Shown here piece by piece: positions 7,287 to 17,414 of a DNA stretch of 64,000 nucleotides; within the stretch, counting starts at the first letter, position 1, and every line of letters begins with the position of its first letter. A model generated the notes under the pieces. The model searched no databases, had not been told where the DNA came from, and saw only the letters and a list, made by a program, of their open reading frames with translations. The position numbers and the translations under genes are program-made. Source of the DNA: Methanofastidiosum sp. (GTDB taxonomy: Archaea > Methanobacteriota_B > Thermococci > Methanofastidiosales > Methanofastidiosaceae); assembly GCA_035362715.1 (NCBI GenBank), contig DAOSDU010000001.1, positions 1-64,000 of the forward strand, given 5' to 3'.

Positions 7287-9505
7287 ATTTCAATCCTATA
7301 ATAGTCTTATTCTAACGGTAAGACAATTCACACCGCAATAGGGCTTACACCATTTCAATCCTATAATAGTCTTATTCTAACAGCTCTCCAGGACTTCAAT
7401 GTTCGTGACATAAATCCATTTCAATCCTATAATAGTCTTATTCTAACAAGCACATTTTCCAGTTGCAGCCGTCCAGGAAGATCCATATTTCAATCCTATA
7501 ATAGTCTTATTCTAACCTACGTCACCAAGAGAGGCGAGCAGTACATCACCGTAATTTCAATCCTATAATAGTCTTATTCTAACTACCCTTTGTGTTTTGT
7601 ACCGTATCCAGGGGTATTGATTTCAATCCTATAATAGTCTTATTCTAACACTGTCATTGTTTTTGTGTTATCAAACGTTTTAGTATTTCAATCCTATAAT
7701 AGTCTTATTCTAACTGCGACTATAACTCCGGGAGGCACGAAAGATGGCATATTTCAATCCTATAATAGTCTTATTCTAACTAATTGGACTTCGTATGTTT
7801 GTAATGAGTTATCCGCATTTCAATCCTATAATAGTCTTATTCTAACGTTATAGTCTATATAGTCTATACCGTATTCTGATATATTTCAATCCTATAATAG
7901 TCTTATTCTAACCTTTGTTGTTTTAATTTGGTCCCAACATGAAAAAAGGATATTTCAATCCTATAATAGTCTTATTCTAACGAATCCTCTGAAATCCCAC
8001 TTGTAGCCTATTTTATATTTCAATCCTATAATAGTCTTATTCTAACTAAATAATGTACCATTACCTCATGACCTCTGAGCACATTTCAATCCTATAATAG
8101 TCTTATTCTAACTCCCTCTTATGAATTTGATTATCTGTGAGTCGGAGAACATTTCAATCCTATAATAGTCTTATTCTAACGGATTAAGAGAGGATCCATT
8201 TAACTAGCGAAAAAGCATTTCAATCCTATAATAGTCTTATTCTAACCCCACCCCGATATCCGGGAAGATTGCATAAGGCTTATTTCAATCCTATAATAGT
8301 CTTATTCTAACTTACCTTTGCTACCTTACAGACGTCCCCCCTATGAGCATTTCAATCCTATAATAGTCTTATTCTAACCAACAATTCTAAAACTGTAGTC
8401 GATAAGGTGTTCAATTTCAATCCTATAATAGTCTTATTCTAACGCCTACCTATCGCAAAAGCTCTCCGAAGTCGTACCCATTTCAATCCTATAATAGTCT
8501 TATTCTAACAAAATAAAAATGCATTTACTTTTTAGGCTTTTCAGCCATTTCAATCCTATAATAGTCTTATTCTAACGAATTTACCGCAAAGGGTTTTGAG
8601 GATAATTACCCTTATTTCAATCCTATAATAGTCTTATTCTAACTGGTTGCAGAAAACTTGTGTCTCATTAGCATTGTTCATTTCAATCCTATAATAGTCT
8701 TATTCTAACTTCAATAAAAGTCCTCCAGGCCCTTTTTGCTTTTCCTATTTCAATCCTATAATAGTCTTATTCTAACTAGCCGTTGCTGCCAAGCTGCTTG
8801 TCAAATGAAGCAGATTTCAATCCTATAATAGTCTTATTCTAACAAATTTTGATTGCTCGATGGAAAGCTGTACCATTTCAATTTCAATCCTATAATAGTC
8901 TTATTCTAACTTGCGCCTTAAAATTAACTGAATAATTGCATATTATATTTCAATCCTATAATAGTCTTATTCTAACGCCGTTAGCAAGTGCAATATCTAT
9001 GAGTGGTATAAATTTCAATCCTATAATAGTCTTATTCTAACTTGAAATAGAACTTGCCATTAAAGATCTTATTGATGAATTTCAATCCTATAATAGTCTT
9101 ATTCTAACTATGTTGATCTTCTTTTTGAGACCGGTATAGCCGATATTTCAATCCTATAATAGTCTTATTCTAACTGAAAGTAGCCGATGAGTTTGCCGTG
9201 TTGCTACCAGTATTTCAATCCTATAATAGTCTTATTCTAACACTGATTTAAAGATTCCTTCTCTTTCGGTTGTTGCTATTTCAATCCTATAATAGTCTTA
9301 TTCTAACGTGAGTTGCAACTGCATCAAACAGTTCTTTTTGCAATATTTCAATCCTATAATAGTCTTATTCTAACGGCTTCTTTGAGATGATCATCTTGCC
9401 GGCTTTGTTCATTTCAATCCTATAATAGTCTTATTCTAACCGCCATCCACAAGATGGGCGCTGCAAGAATCTATGATTTCAATCCTATAATAGTCTTATT
9501 CTAAC
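7017..9505 (-). CRISPR. CRISPR array, 38 repeats, 37 spacers, type I-B repeat
   Basis: A 30-nt repeat, written on this strand as ATTTCAATCC...TTATTCTAAC, occurs 38 times with no variant seen by eye. First repeat 7017-7046, last 9476-9505. Spacers are about 35-39 nt. Reverse-complemented, the repeat begins GTTAGAATAA and ends ATTGAAAT, the usual 8-nt crRNA 5' handle of Cas6-processed I-B repeats, so transcription runs leftwards from the cas2 side and the newest spacers are near 9441-9475. Two spacers at the old end occur twice, leaving 35 distinct ones. The terminal repeat is not degenerate. Confidence 0.99.
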
Positions 9506-9612
9506 AGGCCCAAAAAATGGCCTTTTTCACCATTACAGGCCTTATAATTCTTCTATTTTATAAAAGTTATCTTGGATATCAGAACTTGTATCTCATATAT
9601 AAAGATCCACGA
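9506..9612 (-). promoter_or_regulatory. CRISPR leader with promoter
   Basis: 107 nt between the cas2 stop and the first (newest) repeat, A+T rich. A palindromic TATA box TTTTATAAAA lies at 9556-9565, placing a transcription start near 9533, about 28 nt before the first repeat. The repeat-proximal 40 nt contain three GGCC motifs (in AGGCCC, TGGCCTTTTT and AGGCCT on this strand) that could form alternative hairpins and may be the site read by Cas1-Cas2. Orientation is inferred from the repeat handle and the adjacent cas genes. Confidence 0.7.
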
Positions 9613-9876
9613 TTAGAGAATATTTGATAAATCAGATTTAGGAGTTCCAATCATTTCTCTTATTAAAAATTTGTCACTTTTTGAAATATATATTATGATA
9701 TTGTCTTTATCTTTTTTTATAATTTCATTCAATCCATTTTTTAATTCTCGAAGTTTTGAATCTGTGATCTCTCCCTCAAATACAGAATTTTGAACCCAGT
9801 TTAGATGTTGTCTTAGATAACTTTTTACTTTATTTACTCTTTCAACAGATACATCGTATACTAAAATGATATACAC
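9613..9876 (-). CDS. cas2: CRISPR-associated endoribonuclease-fold protein Cas2
   Basis: About 87 aa, partner of Cas1 in spacer integration. The N-terminus YIILVYDVSVERVNKV with the conserved Asp, and VQNSVFEGEI, are Cas2 hallmarks. The start is taken as the GTG at 9876, overlapping the cas1 stop as TAGTG, since homologues begin M-Y-x-I-L-V-Y-D; a GTG at 9882 is two codons longer. Last cas gene before the leader. Confidence 0.95.
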   Translation of the reverse strand: MYIILVYDVSVERVNKVKSYLRQHLNWVQNSVFEGEITDSKLRELKNGLNEIIKKDKDNIIIYISKSDKFLIREMIGTPKSDLSNIL

Positions 9877-10850
9877 TACCACCAGATCCTAAATGATTCG
9901 TAATTCTTTAATCCACTAACATGTTTTATCAGTTTATAGCATTCTAATTTTATAATGTGTTTGTATGAAACATCTCTATCTAAAGTACGATGTTTAATCG
10001 TTTTATCCAGGCGTTCATTATAGTGTTGCAAAAATAATCTTCTCCCAGAATCTTTTAGAAGGCAATAGTTTAAATCTTTATCAAAATCATCTTTAGAAAT
10101 TATTCTTTTATTCAAAAGTTTAAACACCACTCTATCGCCAATAAATGGTTTGAAAATTTCACTTAAATCCAAACTTAAAGAAAATCTTCTCTTAAAAGGT
10201 TCATGAAGGTATGAAATAGTTGGATTTAACTGAGTATTATATATTTCTGTTAAAACAGTTGAGTACATCAGGGAATTTGAAAAAGAAATTAATGCATTTA
10301 CCATGTTTTTAGGGGGTCTTCTAGTTCTTTTTTCAAAATTAAAGTCCTCAGGGAGTATTTTATTAAATGATTGATAGTAAATATTTCGTATATTTCCCTC
10401 TACACTCATTAGTTCACTAATAGTATTTGTATCTTGAATTTTTTCTTCCCATTTTTTTATAGATTCAAGTTCTTCGTTCGCTTTATAGTATGAAAGATTT
10501 TTCTTAATATTATATATCCCTCCGCTTAATATCTCTTTAGCAAGAAACATTCTTTTTTCTTTGTCTAAGTAGTGTTCCGCCTGCCTTACTATAGTTTCTC
10601 CAGATAACAAGTATTCTCGGGGGTAGTAAGTACCCTCATAGTAACCATAATAATTAAAAAAATGGATTGGAACACCTTTCTTTGATAAATAGGAAACAAC
10701 TCCTGATGTAAAAGTAACTCTGCCGTAGCAATATATTGAAGATATCGTATTAATTGGCAAGATATGTCTCTCCTTTTCAGAATAGAAATATACTGTATTT
10801 TCCTTTCTACTTAGAACCCCATTTTTTAATAAATAAAAATCTTGTTTCAT
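9876..10850 (-). CDS. cas1: CRISPR-associated integrase Cas1
   Basis: 324 aa spacer integrase. Metal-binding residues are visible as the Glu in MSVEGNIRN, the His in SYLHEP and the acidic residue in SLDLSEIFKP. The N-terminal beta-strand domain is typical (FYLLKNG, YFYSEKE). The ATG at 10850 is chosen because GGTGT precedes it, two bases after the cas4 stop; five extra codons upstream are unlikely to be used. Forms the adaptation module with cas4 and cas2. Confidence 0.97.
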   Translation of the reverse strand: MKQDFYLLKNGVLSRKENTVYFYSEKERHILPINTISSIYCYGRVTFTSGVVSYLSKKGVPIHFFNYYGYYEGTYYPREYLLSGETIVRQAEHYLDKEKRMFLAKEILSGGIYNIKKNLSYYKANEELESIKKWEEKIQDTNTISELMSVEGNIRNIYYQSFNKILPEDFNFEKRTRRPPKNMVNALISFSNSLMYSTVLTEIYNTQLNPTISYLHEPFKRRFSLSLDLSEIFKPFIGDRVVFKLLNKRIISKDDFDKDLNYCLLKDSGRRLFLQHYNERLDKTIKHRTLDRDVSYKHIIKLECYKLIKHVSGLKNYESFRIWW

Positions 10851-10852
10851 AA

Positions 10853-11353
10853 TTACACCCAACAAAAATCGTAATAACTACATTTACTACAATATGATTT
10901 TTTTTCCGGTGGTGGCATAGAGCCCTCAATAATTAGAATTATTTCATTTGAGATCTCTTCTAACTCCCTCTCTTTTTCTTCAGTTAGGATTATCTCTTCA
11001 GTTTTTCTAATGAGGGGATAATCTAAAATTCCTTTTGCAATAATTTCCATTTCTTTTAATTTATAAAGATAGAATAGTAATTGATAAATTGAAGCTTTTT
11101 CCATTCTCTTTGATTTCTTAACTTCGTATATTACTAAATCATCTTTCTTTTGGATTAAATCTATTTTCATCCCCGGTAAATTTACTTCTTTAATCATTCT
11201 TTTATGAACTGATTCATGTATAATTTTTCCATCCTTAACAACGTCAGAGGAATGTTCCATTGTTTGAAATTTTGAGAAAAGCCAGAGTTTGGTTTTACAA
11301 ATAAAGAAATAGTTTATTTGTGTTCCTGTAATGTTACTATCTATCTCATTCAC
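10853..11353 (-). CDS. cas4: Cas4 nuclease with Fe-S cluster
   Basis: 166 aa RecB-type nuclease that trims pre-spacers. It has Cys19 and a C-terminal triad Cys155, Cys158, Cys164 for the 4Fe-4S cluster, and the nuclease motif VIYEVKKSK, preceded by HESVHKRM and the Asp in MKIDLIQ. Start is GTG at 11353 after AGGGTAG. Sits between cas3 and cas1 as usual in subtype I-B. Confidence 0.95.
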   Translation of the reverse strand: MNEIDSNITGTQINYFFICKTKLWLFSKFQTMEHSSDVVKDGKIIHESVHKRMIKEVNLPGMKIDLIQKKDDLVIYEVKKSKRMEKASIYQLLFYLYKLKEMEIIAKGILDYPLIRKTEEIILTEEKERELEEISNEIILIIEGSMPPPEKKSYCSKCSYYDFCWV

Positions 11354-11374
11354 CTACTACCCTGATTATTAAAA

Positions 11375-13585
11375 TCAAAATATGTACTCTTTAGGATCTC
11401 TATTAAAACTATCTGTTAACAAACCAAATTCATTGGTGTAACAAAGATTCGTAAAAATTATGTTTGGCCTGGAATCAATTGTCTCGTCCTTGAAAAAACA
11501 ATCTCCATACTTCTTAGAAATGGCATAATATTTAGAAAATGAAAGAGGGACTTTGTATCTATAGATGTCCATATATCTTCCTTCTAAAATAGCTTTGTTT
11601 ACGTCTTCATGGAATATTGAAGGAATGACTTCAAATGCCTTAAATAAATTATAGAACTCCTCTTCACTATTGCTTTTTTTCATTGGCTCTAAATCCTTGT
11701 ATATTTCAAGTGTATTATCTTTTGCAAATGTGATATTCTCACAAGATTCATCAACAAAATCCACATAGACATTATCCATTAACTCTTGTATTTTTGATTC
11801 TCTTAGTATCCCTCCATTTATATCCATCAATTGGCTTAGAGAGTTATCAACTAATTTTTTTTCGTAAACGTAATGATCTTTAGTAGAGCCTTTTGTTAAG
11901 ATATTAATTGGTTTAATTTGTTTTGATTGCCAACCTTGTCTGTTTACCCTACCGAATCTTTGAATTAATGCATCTAAAGGGGCAGGCTCCGTTATAATTG
12001 TACTAAAACTTAGATCTAAAGAAACTTCAATGACTTGAGTTGCAACTACAATCTCATAATTATTGAAATTATTTTTTAGTTCTTCCTCAATCTTCTGCCG
12101 ATCTAAATGACAGAATCTTCCATGAATCAACAAAGAACAATATTTGTCCTTCAATTTGTTATATACTTCAATTGCCCTATCAACAGTATTGCATACAATA
12201 AGTATAGGTTTGCCACAACTGCCCAAGACCTTCCCAATGGAATCAATGGCATTAAATATGTCCCCTTCAATGATCTCAATCCTATGCCGATTAAAAGTAT
12301 CTAGCTCTTGGTCTTTAATTGTTAGTTTTTTTGGATTTAAGGTTTCAACAAATAATTCTTCTATAAAAGATGGTAAGGTAGCTGACATAATCAGCGTTTT
12401 AGATCCATACTCATTTGTTAATACTTCCAACATCCCCAAAAGAATTCCCGTAATATTATCCTCATATGCGTGGATTTCATCTAGAATCATTACGGAATTA
12501 GAAAGTTCAGAGAATTCCATTTCATAGTATCCTACCCCAAAAATACCTTTCATTATCTGGAAAGGAGTAGATATTTTAGCCGGTAGGTATATCTTTCTAT
12601 AAAGATTTTTTAGTTTCCTATAATCTTCATTATGCATATAGTAGTAATAATCTGAAGAACTGTGATACATACCGACGATATTCTTTTCTTGAAAATATTT
12701 TCGTGAAAATCTTTCATACATTGCATTTATACTGGTCTTATAGGGCAATACGTAAAATAATCTATTAGAATAACCTTGATCCATATTTCTGTGAGCCCAC
12801 AAGAGAGAAGCTTCAGTTTTTCCATATCCTGTTGGGGCTTTGATTATAGCATTTCCATAAGTTTCTAATGCCCGAGACTGAAGCTCTCTCGTTTGTGAGA
12901 GAATTCTAGTCAAACCATCTAGTATACCCGGCAAAATGAGAATATTCTTCTCCCCACTAGATGACAAATGATCAATTGCATTCAACAAACCTTTGAGAAA
13001 AATGAAATATATCTTATTTTTCTTAACTTCTTTATTATACCAGTTAACTAAAGAATAGAAATTATATTCATACAAATTATTTACAAAATCCTCAGATTCA
13101 AGAAATTTCTCTCCTATCTTGTAATCAGACTCCCAAGTTTTGATAATTTTGAGATAATCCTTGACATAATCTATGTTTTCTAATAGCTCTCCTAATTTTA
13201 TTTCATACTCCGATTTTACAGGTAATTTATAATCGGGAGGCAATTTAAGTGATATTTTGTCCAAGTATTTATGATGTGTGAGAATAGACATTGCTATAGA
13301 ATTCTTAACAAAATCGGGGCACGATAAAAATTGAGTAAACGGAACAGAAAGTATCTCATGCCTATACCCCCAAGTTAGCGGATCTTTTTGAAATCCTGCT
13401 GCAGATTTCCCTATGTCGTGTAAGACTATTGCATAAAATAAATGTGCCCAAAAATCATCAACTTTTGTTATCGCTGGTATCCAAGTGAAAGATTCTTTTA
13501 TACTCTCATAAACACTTAAGGCGTTTTGTATATGTTCTTCTATAGTTTCGTTAGGATTGAACTTAGCTAAGATATTCTTTTTCAT
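11375..13585 (-). CDS. cas3: CRISPR-associated nuclease-helicase Cas3
   Basis: 736 aa effector that degrades DNA after Cascade recognition. An N-terminal HD nuclease domain shows LHDIGK (His56-Asp57) and LTHH near 103; the helicase part has Walker A PTGYGKTEAS (251-260), DEIHAYE (369-375), SATLP (401-405) and a motif VI QRFGRVNRQG. HD and helicase are in one chain. Its 5' end overlaps cas5 by 23 nt, so the two are co-translated. Confidence 0.97.
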   Translation of the reverse strand: MKKNILAKFNPNETIEEHIQNALSVYESIKESFTWIPAITKVDDFWAHLFYAIVLHDIGKSAAGFQKDPLTWGYRHEILSVPFTQFLSCPDFVKNSIAMSILTHHKYLDKISLKLPPDYKLPVKSEYEIKLGELLENIDYVKDYLKIIKTWESDYKIGEKFLESEDFVNNLYEYNFYSLVNWYNKEVKKNKIYFIFLKGLLNAIDHLSSSGEKNILILPGILDGLTRILSQTRELQSRALETYGNAIIKAPTGYGKTEASLLWAHRNMDQGYSNRLFYVLPYKTSINAMYERFSRKYFQEKNIVGMYHSSSDYYYYMHNEDYRKLKNLYRKIYLPAKISTPFQIMKGIFGVGYYEMEFSELSNSVMILDEIHAYEDNITGILLGMLEVLTNEYGSKTLIMSATLPSFIEELFVETLNPKKLTIKDQELDTFNRHRIEIIEGDIFNAIDSIGKVLGSCGKPILIVCNTVDRAIEVYNKLKDKYCSLLIHGRFCHLDRQKIEEELKNNFNNYEIVVATQVIEVSLDLSFSTIITEPAPLDALIQRFGRVNRQGWQSKQIKPINILTKGSTKDHYVYEKKLVDNSLSQLMDINGGILRESKIQELMDNVYVDFVDESCENITFAKDNTLEIYKDLEPMKKSNSEEEFYNLFKAFEVIPSIFHEDVNKAILEGRYMDIYRYKVPLSFSKYYAISKKYGDCFFKDETIDSRPNIIFTNLCYTNEFGLLTDSFNRDPKEYIF

Positions 13586-14192
13586 AAATCCATACGCCCA
13601 TATCTAGTTCTGGATCGTAAAAGGCTTCATTTGGATAGTTAAAGCTTTGACTTACCAAAATAAATGGCTTGAGTTTTTTTACTCTTCTTGGAGTTTGTGA
13701 ATAGTTAAATTCAATCGGCATTGGTTGAAGTGTTCCAAAAGCATTAATAGTTCCTAACGGAACAATCGTATTGCTTATTTGAACGTTGCTTTTTTTATCA
13801 AGATTGACTTTTTTTATTTCATCGATATATGCTAAATCTGATGATCTACCTAAAAGCAGTTGATACCTTGGATTTTTCAAATAATTTTCCCAGGATAATG
13901 GAAGGTATAAGTATAGAGTGTTGTCAACTAAGAAATCTTTTTTTAATATATCTTGTTTATCCCCACCTAAATAATAAGTTTTCTCTAAATCAGTTCCATT
14001 GCCTTTAGTAAAAAATATGTAGCCTAAAAAATCAATCTGGTCTATTGAGACAATATCTCCTTTTGCAGCCGAAAGTAATCCTACTAAAGTTGAAATCGGT
14101 GGCATAGGTAGAGTTGGTTGTTGCCCTGATTGGAATGTGTGATACCTAAACGTTGAAGTAAGACTTCTTAGTTTAACTCTAAGAACTTCCAT
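13563..14192 (-). CDS. cas5: Cascade subunit Cas5 (type I-B)
   Basis: 209 aa RAMP protein that holds the crRNA 5' handle. The N-terminus LRVKLRSLTSTFRYH and the segment MPPISTLVGLLSAAKGD are the Cas5 signature; WENYLKNPRYQLLLGRS follows. Overlaps cas7 upstream by 14 nt and cas3 downstream by 23 nt, so the effector genes are tightly packed. Confidence 0.93.
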   Translation of the reverse strand: MEVLRVKLRSLTSTFRYHTFQSGQQPTLPMPPISTLVGLLSAAKGDIVSIDQIDFLGYIFFTKGNGTDLEKTYYLGGDKQDILKKDFLVDNTLYLYLPLSWENYLKNPRYQLLLGRSSDLAYIDEIKKVNLDKKSNVQISNTIVPLGTINAFGTLQPMPIEFNYSQTPRRVKKLKPFILVSQSFNYPNEAFYDPELDMGVWIYEKEYLS

Positions 14193-15234
14193 AATATTTT
14201 TCTACCTCGTTTGTACAAGACTCAATAGCATCTCCTATATTATTAAAATAGACAATATTTAGCCCACTCTTGTCAAGATTATACTCTTCATTCAATTTCA
14301 TTAACTCTTGTTCCCAGTTCGGGAAAAATCCTTTATCTTTTCCAATTATTATCTTTTTCGGCTTTAAAATATCCTCATATTGAACTATTCTAGAAACAAG
14401 AGTTTCTTTAGACAATCTTATTTCTCCTTTTTCTTCAAAGAGTATGTCGGTAATGAATGGATTTATACCCCCCTCAAAGATTCCCAAAATTATAAATTTA
14501 GGAACTACATCGGTCAAGAATAAAGTTTGTTTTGCTCCGCCGTTAAGATATTTTAAAGCTTTTAAAGTTTCTACGGCTCTTGTTTTTCTTAGCTCATTTG
14601 GCAAAGTCCAATAGTTATCTTCGATTTTTACTCCATTTTCTTTAGCTTTTTCAAGTAGTTTTTTATATCCCTCGTCATTCTCATTTTTCCCGACTGTTGC
14701 TATGTTTTTGTATCCTGCTCTATCCATCAGAGTAAATTTACCTAAAGAGTTAAGATCCAAAGAGAAAGCCCCTTTTAATACAGTCGAATAAAACTGTTGC
14801 TCATATGGAACGGGGTTTCCTTCATGTCTAGAGAAAACACCAAAATCAGATACAACAGAATTATAGGCAGGCAATATTGATACCAAAGGTGTTGTTTTTA
14901 AGGGGGATATCCTTGTAACAGTTTGATTATCCTTTTGAGCTTTCATATACCCAAAAATATCATCATCTGGGTAGTCAATAGGATTTGTTTCAGTAATAGC
15001 TTGACTTCTACCTTCAATTTTTGTCAAACCTGATAATTTCCAATCAAAGTGTTCTTGTAGAGTCGTCCTCCACCAAAATCTCCAAGATTGGGCAGAAACG
15101 TATGGGTACTCATTCCTGCCTTTTTTGAATTTCTTTACAACAACTTTATTTTGTTCTAAGCCTTTATCCAATCCTGCCATATTCAAAGCAGAATGTGGGG
15201 CATCGATCAAAACCATACCGGATACAAAACTCAT
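14179..15234 (-). CDS. cas7: Cascade backbone subunit Cas7 (Cst2/DevR family)
   Basis: 351 aa. The opening GMVLIDAPHSALNMAG and YPYVSAQSWRFWWRTTL match the Cas7/Cst2 group of the Tneap variant of subtype I-B, which forms the crRNA-binding filament. Start ATG at 15234 behind GGTGG, 4-nt overlap with cas8. The variant assignment relies on remembered family features and the neighbouring CXXC-CXXC Cas8. Confidence 0.93.
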   Translation of the reverse strand: MSFVSGMVLIDAPHSALNMAGLDKGLEQNKVVVKKFKKGRNEYPYVSAQSWRFWWRTTLQEHFDWKLSGLTKIEGRSQAITETNPIDYPDDDIFGYMKAQKDNQTVTRISPLKTTPLVSILPAYNSVVSDFGVFSRHEGNPVPYEQQFYSTVLKGAFSLDLNSLGKFTLMDRAGYKNIATVGKNENDEGYKKLLEKAKENGVKIEDNYWTLPNELRKTRAVETLKALKYLNGGAKQTLFLTDVVPKFIILGIFEGGINPFITDILFEEKGEIRLSKETLVSRIVQYEDILKPKKIIIGKDKGFFPNWEQELMKLNEEYNLDKSGLNIVYFNNIGDAIESCTNEVEKYYGSS

Positions 15235-16601
15235 AATTCCACCTCTCCTTCTATTTCATTTTCGCCTTCTTTTATTGAAATTAAACGATTATGCAATCTT
15301 TCATATAATCTGAACAAGATCAAATTTTTTACAGTTCTCCAGGAAACATTAAAATCTTCACCATATCCTAAGAGGATACTTGAAACTTCATCGAATGTGA
15401 GTAATGGATTTGGTATTTCGAATCTTAGCCTAAGCCTTTCTACGATGATAAAAAACTCTTGGAACTGGTATAGTTTATCGGCTCTTTCAAGATTTCTAAT
15501 TATTTTCTTAAGTCTATTATCTTCTTCTTTTTCTATTGTTTCGAGTATCCGATCAGATAACTCCTTAATAAAATCTAAAGTTCCTTCTTTCATCCCTAAC
15601 ACCTTGATAACATAATTTTCTGCAAGTTCCCATTTTGTATTTACTTTCTTATTATGGGAATCATAAAAATATTGGATTATGCTTTCCCCTTTTATTAGTT
15701 TATTATAAACTATATTTGGTTTCTTTTTTTCTAAATCTTCAAAGCTTAATTTTTTATCAGACCAACCGGTTCTCACTATGTTTTTCCACCCTCTTGAATC
15801 TATAGATTCTGTTTCACTTACAAATTCTAATACAATACTTGGGAAATACGTAATTTCTATACTCTGTTTCTGATTAAAATTATTGAAATGGTACATTGTC
15901 ACAGAAACATTTTTCCATCCAGATTTTAGCTCTCTTGAGATTTCAGATATTTTTCTGAAGAAAAAGTTGTAGGGGTATCTAAAAGTTCTACCATCAGAAA
16001 ATAAACTGCTTTTTCTTGCTGTGTCTACGGCTTCTTTTGAAAGTTCTAAATTATATTTATATGGATAACAATGAAACAACATCACATTTCCAAGTTTATA
16101 AGTAGCTAAAGGCATGAGTTGGGTCAAAAATATACAACTTGCACAAATATCAATTCCTTCACTGTTTGCAGAAGGGAAAAAATTCAACATATCCCCAGTT
16201 CCTACAAGGGGGAATATATGTCTCCCAATAATTTTTGATTTTCCTATACTATCTAAAATTTTTAATCTTTCTCTTCTGCCACAAATCACACATTTTTCTT
16301 CACCTGTATCTAAAGAGGGAATTAGATTATAGATAGTCTCAAGATTATTATATAGATTCTCTGGTGTTCTGTTTTTATACATGCTTGGATTGGTAATTAA
16401 TACTCCGCTATTAGGAAAAAGTTGCCCAGATAAGTAGGATCTCCAGGAGTCGTTACAGTAAATTTTAGATAAGAAATTCATGGCTTTTTCTATATCATTA
16501 TCTTCGAGTTCTATTGGTGTTTCTTTTCTGGATAGTAATAACAAGGCAGTTAATCCAGCGTCAACAAAAGGATGCCCAACCCAATCAAATTCAACTTTCA
16601 C
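15231..16601 (-). CDS. cas8: Cascade large subunit Cas8 (Cst1, CXXC-CXXC type)
   Basis: 456 aa large subunit, expected to recognise the PAM and recruit Cas3. It carries two cysteine pairs, CVIC (104-107) and CASC (153-156), the feature after which Cst1 proteins were named. The N-terminus FDWVGHPFVDAGLTALL is characteristic. Start is GTG at 16601 behind GGTGAT. Together with Cst2 this points to the Tneap-type I-B system. Confidence 0.92.
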   Translation of the reverse strand: MKVEFDWVGHPFVDAGLTALLLLSRKETPIELEDNDIEKAMNFLSKIYCNDSWRSYLSGQLFPNSGVLITNPSMYKNRTPENLYNNLETIYNLIPSLDTGEEKCVICGRRERLKILDSIGKSKIIGRHIFPLVGTGDMLNFFPSANSEGIDICASCIFLTQLMPLATYKLGNVMLFHCYPYKYNLELSKEAVDTARKSSLFSDGRTFRYPYNFFFRKISEISRELKSGWKNVSVTMYHFNNFNQKQSIEITYFPSIVLEFVSETESIDSRGWKNIVRTGWSDKKLSFEDLEKKKPNIVYNKLIKGESIIQYFYDSHNKKVNTKWELAENYVIKVLGMKEGTLDFIKELSDRILETIEKEEDNRLKKIIRNLERADKLYQFQEFFIIVERLRLRFEIPNPLLTFDEVSSILLGYGEDFNVSWRTVKNLILFRLYERLHNRLISIKEGENEIEGEVEL

Positions 16602-17326
16602 TTATTATCACCGTTATCAATGATCTCAACCATCCCAAATCCCATCGAATTTTTTTCTCCAAATCCTGAATCATATCCTAGTTTTAATAAATCGGGATTT
16701 CCATATGCTTTAAATTCAATATAATGTGCTGTATGGAAAGTATTCTTTATTTTTCTTTTAGTGCTTCTCAATATACTAGACACTTCAATATTCAATTTAG
16801 AATTCTCGAGATCCTTACCATAATAAATCGAATATTTTTTTATCAAATTTTTTTCTAGATTCTTATAGAATTTTATATCATTTGGAGAAAGATCCCAAAT
16901 CTTGAGTTTATCATTCATGTTTATTTTTGTAGTGATACATATAGGGGATATTGTTCTAAATCGTATAGAATCAGAAACTTCTATATCTTTCATTACCTCA
17001 ACTGATTCTAGGTTAAGAGGTACACCAGCAATATGAAATGAAGAACTTTTAAATAAACCTTCAACAAAAGGGACAGAAATATCTTTTCTTGGCGATGAAA
17101 AATAAAAGAAACATCTGTCTTTTATCAGAAGCCCCTTTTCGCCCATAGGGATAACTCCCTTTAAATCTGAGAATGTAAATAATTTAATATCGTTTGAATA
17201 GTGTAGATTTTCAGAAATATTAGTATCGGCTTTTTCTATTGATGAGTAGATAAAAGAACCAATATAATAGTTGTAATTGTAAGGTATTACACCATCTTTT
17301 GTTGAGAAGGTCAATTTAAATCTCAA
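16598..17326 (-). CDS. cas6: CRISPR repeat endoribonuclease Cas6
   Basis: 242 aa RAMP nuclease that cuts the pre-crRNA inside each repeat. The C-terminal glycine-rich loop GYDSGFGEKNSMGFGMVEI is the Cas6 signature; SSIEKAD and HYSNDIKLFTFSDL occur in the N-terminal half. The start is a TTG at 17326 with GTGAT 6 nt upstream. First gene of the cas operon. Confidence 0.95.
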   Translation of the reverse strand: MRFKLTFSTKDGVIPYNYNYYIGSFIYSSIEKADTNISENLHYSNDIKLFTFSDLKGVIPMGEKGLLIKDRCFFYFSSPRKDISVPFVEGLFKSSSFHIAGVPLNLESVEVMKDIEVSDSIRFRTISPICITTKINMNDKLKIWDLSPNDIKFYKNLEKNLIKKYSIYYGKDLENSKLNIEVSSILRSTKRKIKNTFHTAHYIEFKAYGNPDLLKLGYDSGFGEKNSMGFGMVEIIDNGDNK

Positions 17327-17371
17327 TTAAATCACTATAAATCCTATTCATTTACTTATATCATTCATACA

Positions 17372-17379
17372 TTTATAAA
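17372..17379 (-). promoter_or_regulatory. TATA box of the cas operon
   Basis: TTTATAAA, palindromic, upstream of the TTG start of cas6. Predicted start of transcription near 17350 gives a leader of about 25 nt containing the GTGAT ribosome binding site. Inferred from sequence and spacing. Confidence 0.5.
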
Positions 17380-17385
17380 GATATG

Positions 17386-17414
17386 GAAAAAAATAGGGAA
17401 AATAGGGAAAAATA
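17386..17414 (-). terminator. T-rich terminator candidate after the recJ-like gene
   Basis: On the minus strand the tract reads as runs of T broken by two CCCTA units. Oligo-T stretches terminate archaeal RNA polymerase. It lies about 220 nt past the recJ-like stop and just before the cas promoter, where insulation would be useful. Confidence 0.35.

Noticed and set aside
7665..7853. Rightward reading frame with a repeated FQSYNSLILT peptide
   Set aside because: It lies inside the CRISPR array; the repeated peptide is the translated repeat, not a protein.
7047..9475. Self-targeting spacers against genes in the window
   Set aside because: No spacer was recognised within the genes of this window by eye; a computational search of the whole genome would be needed to say more.
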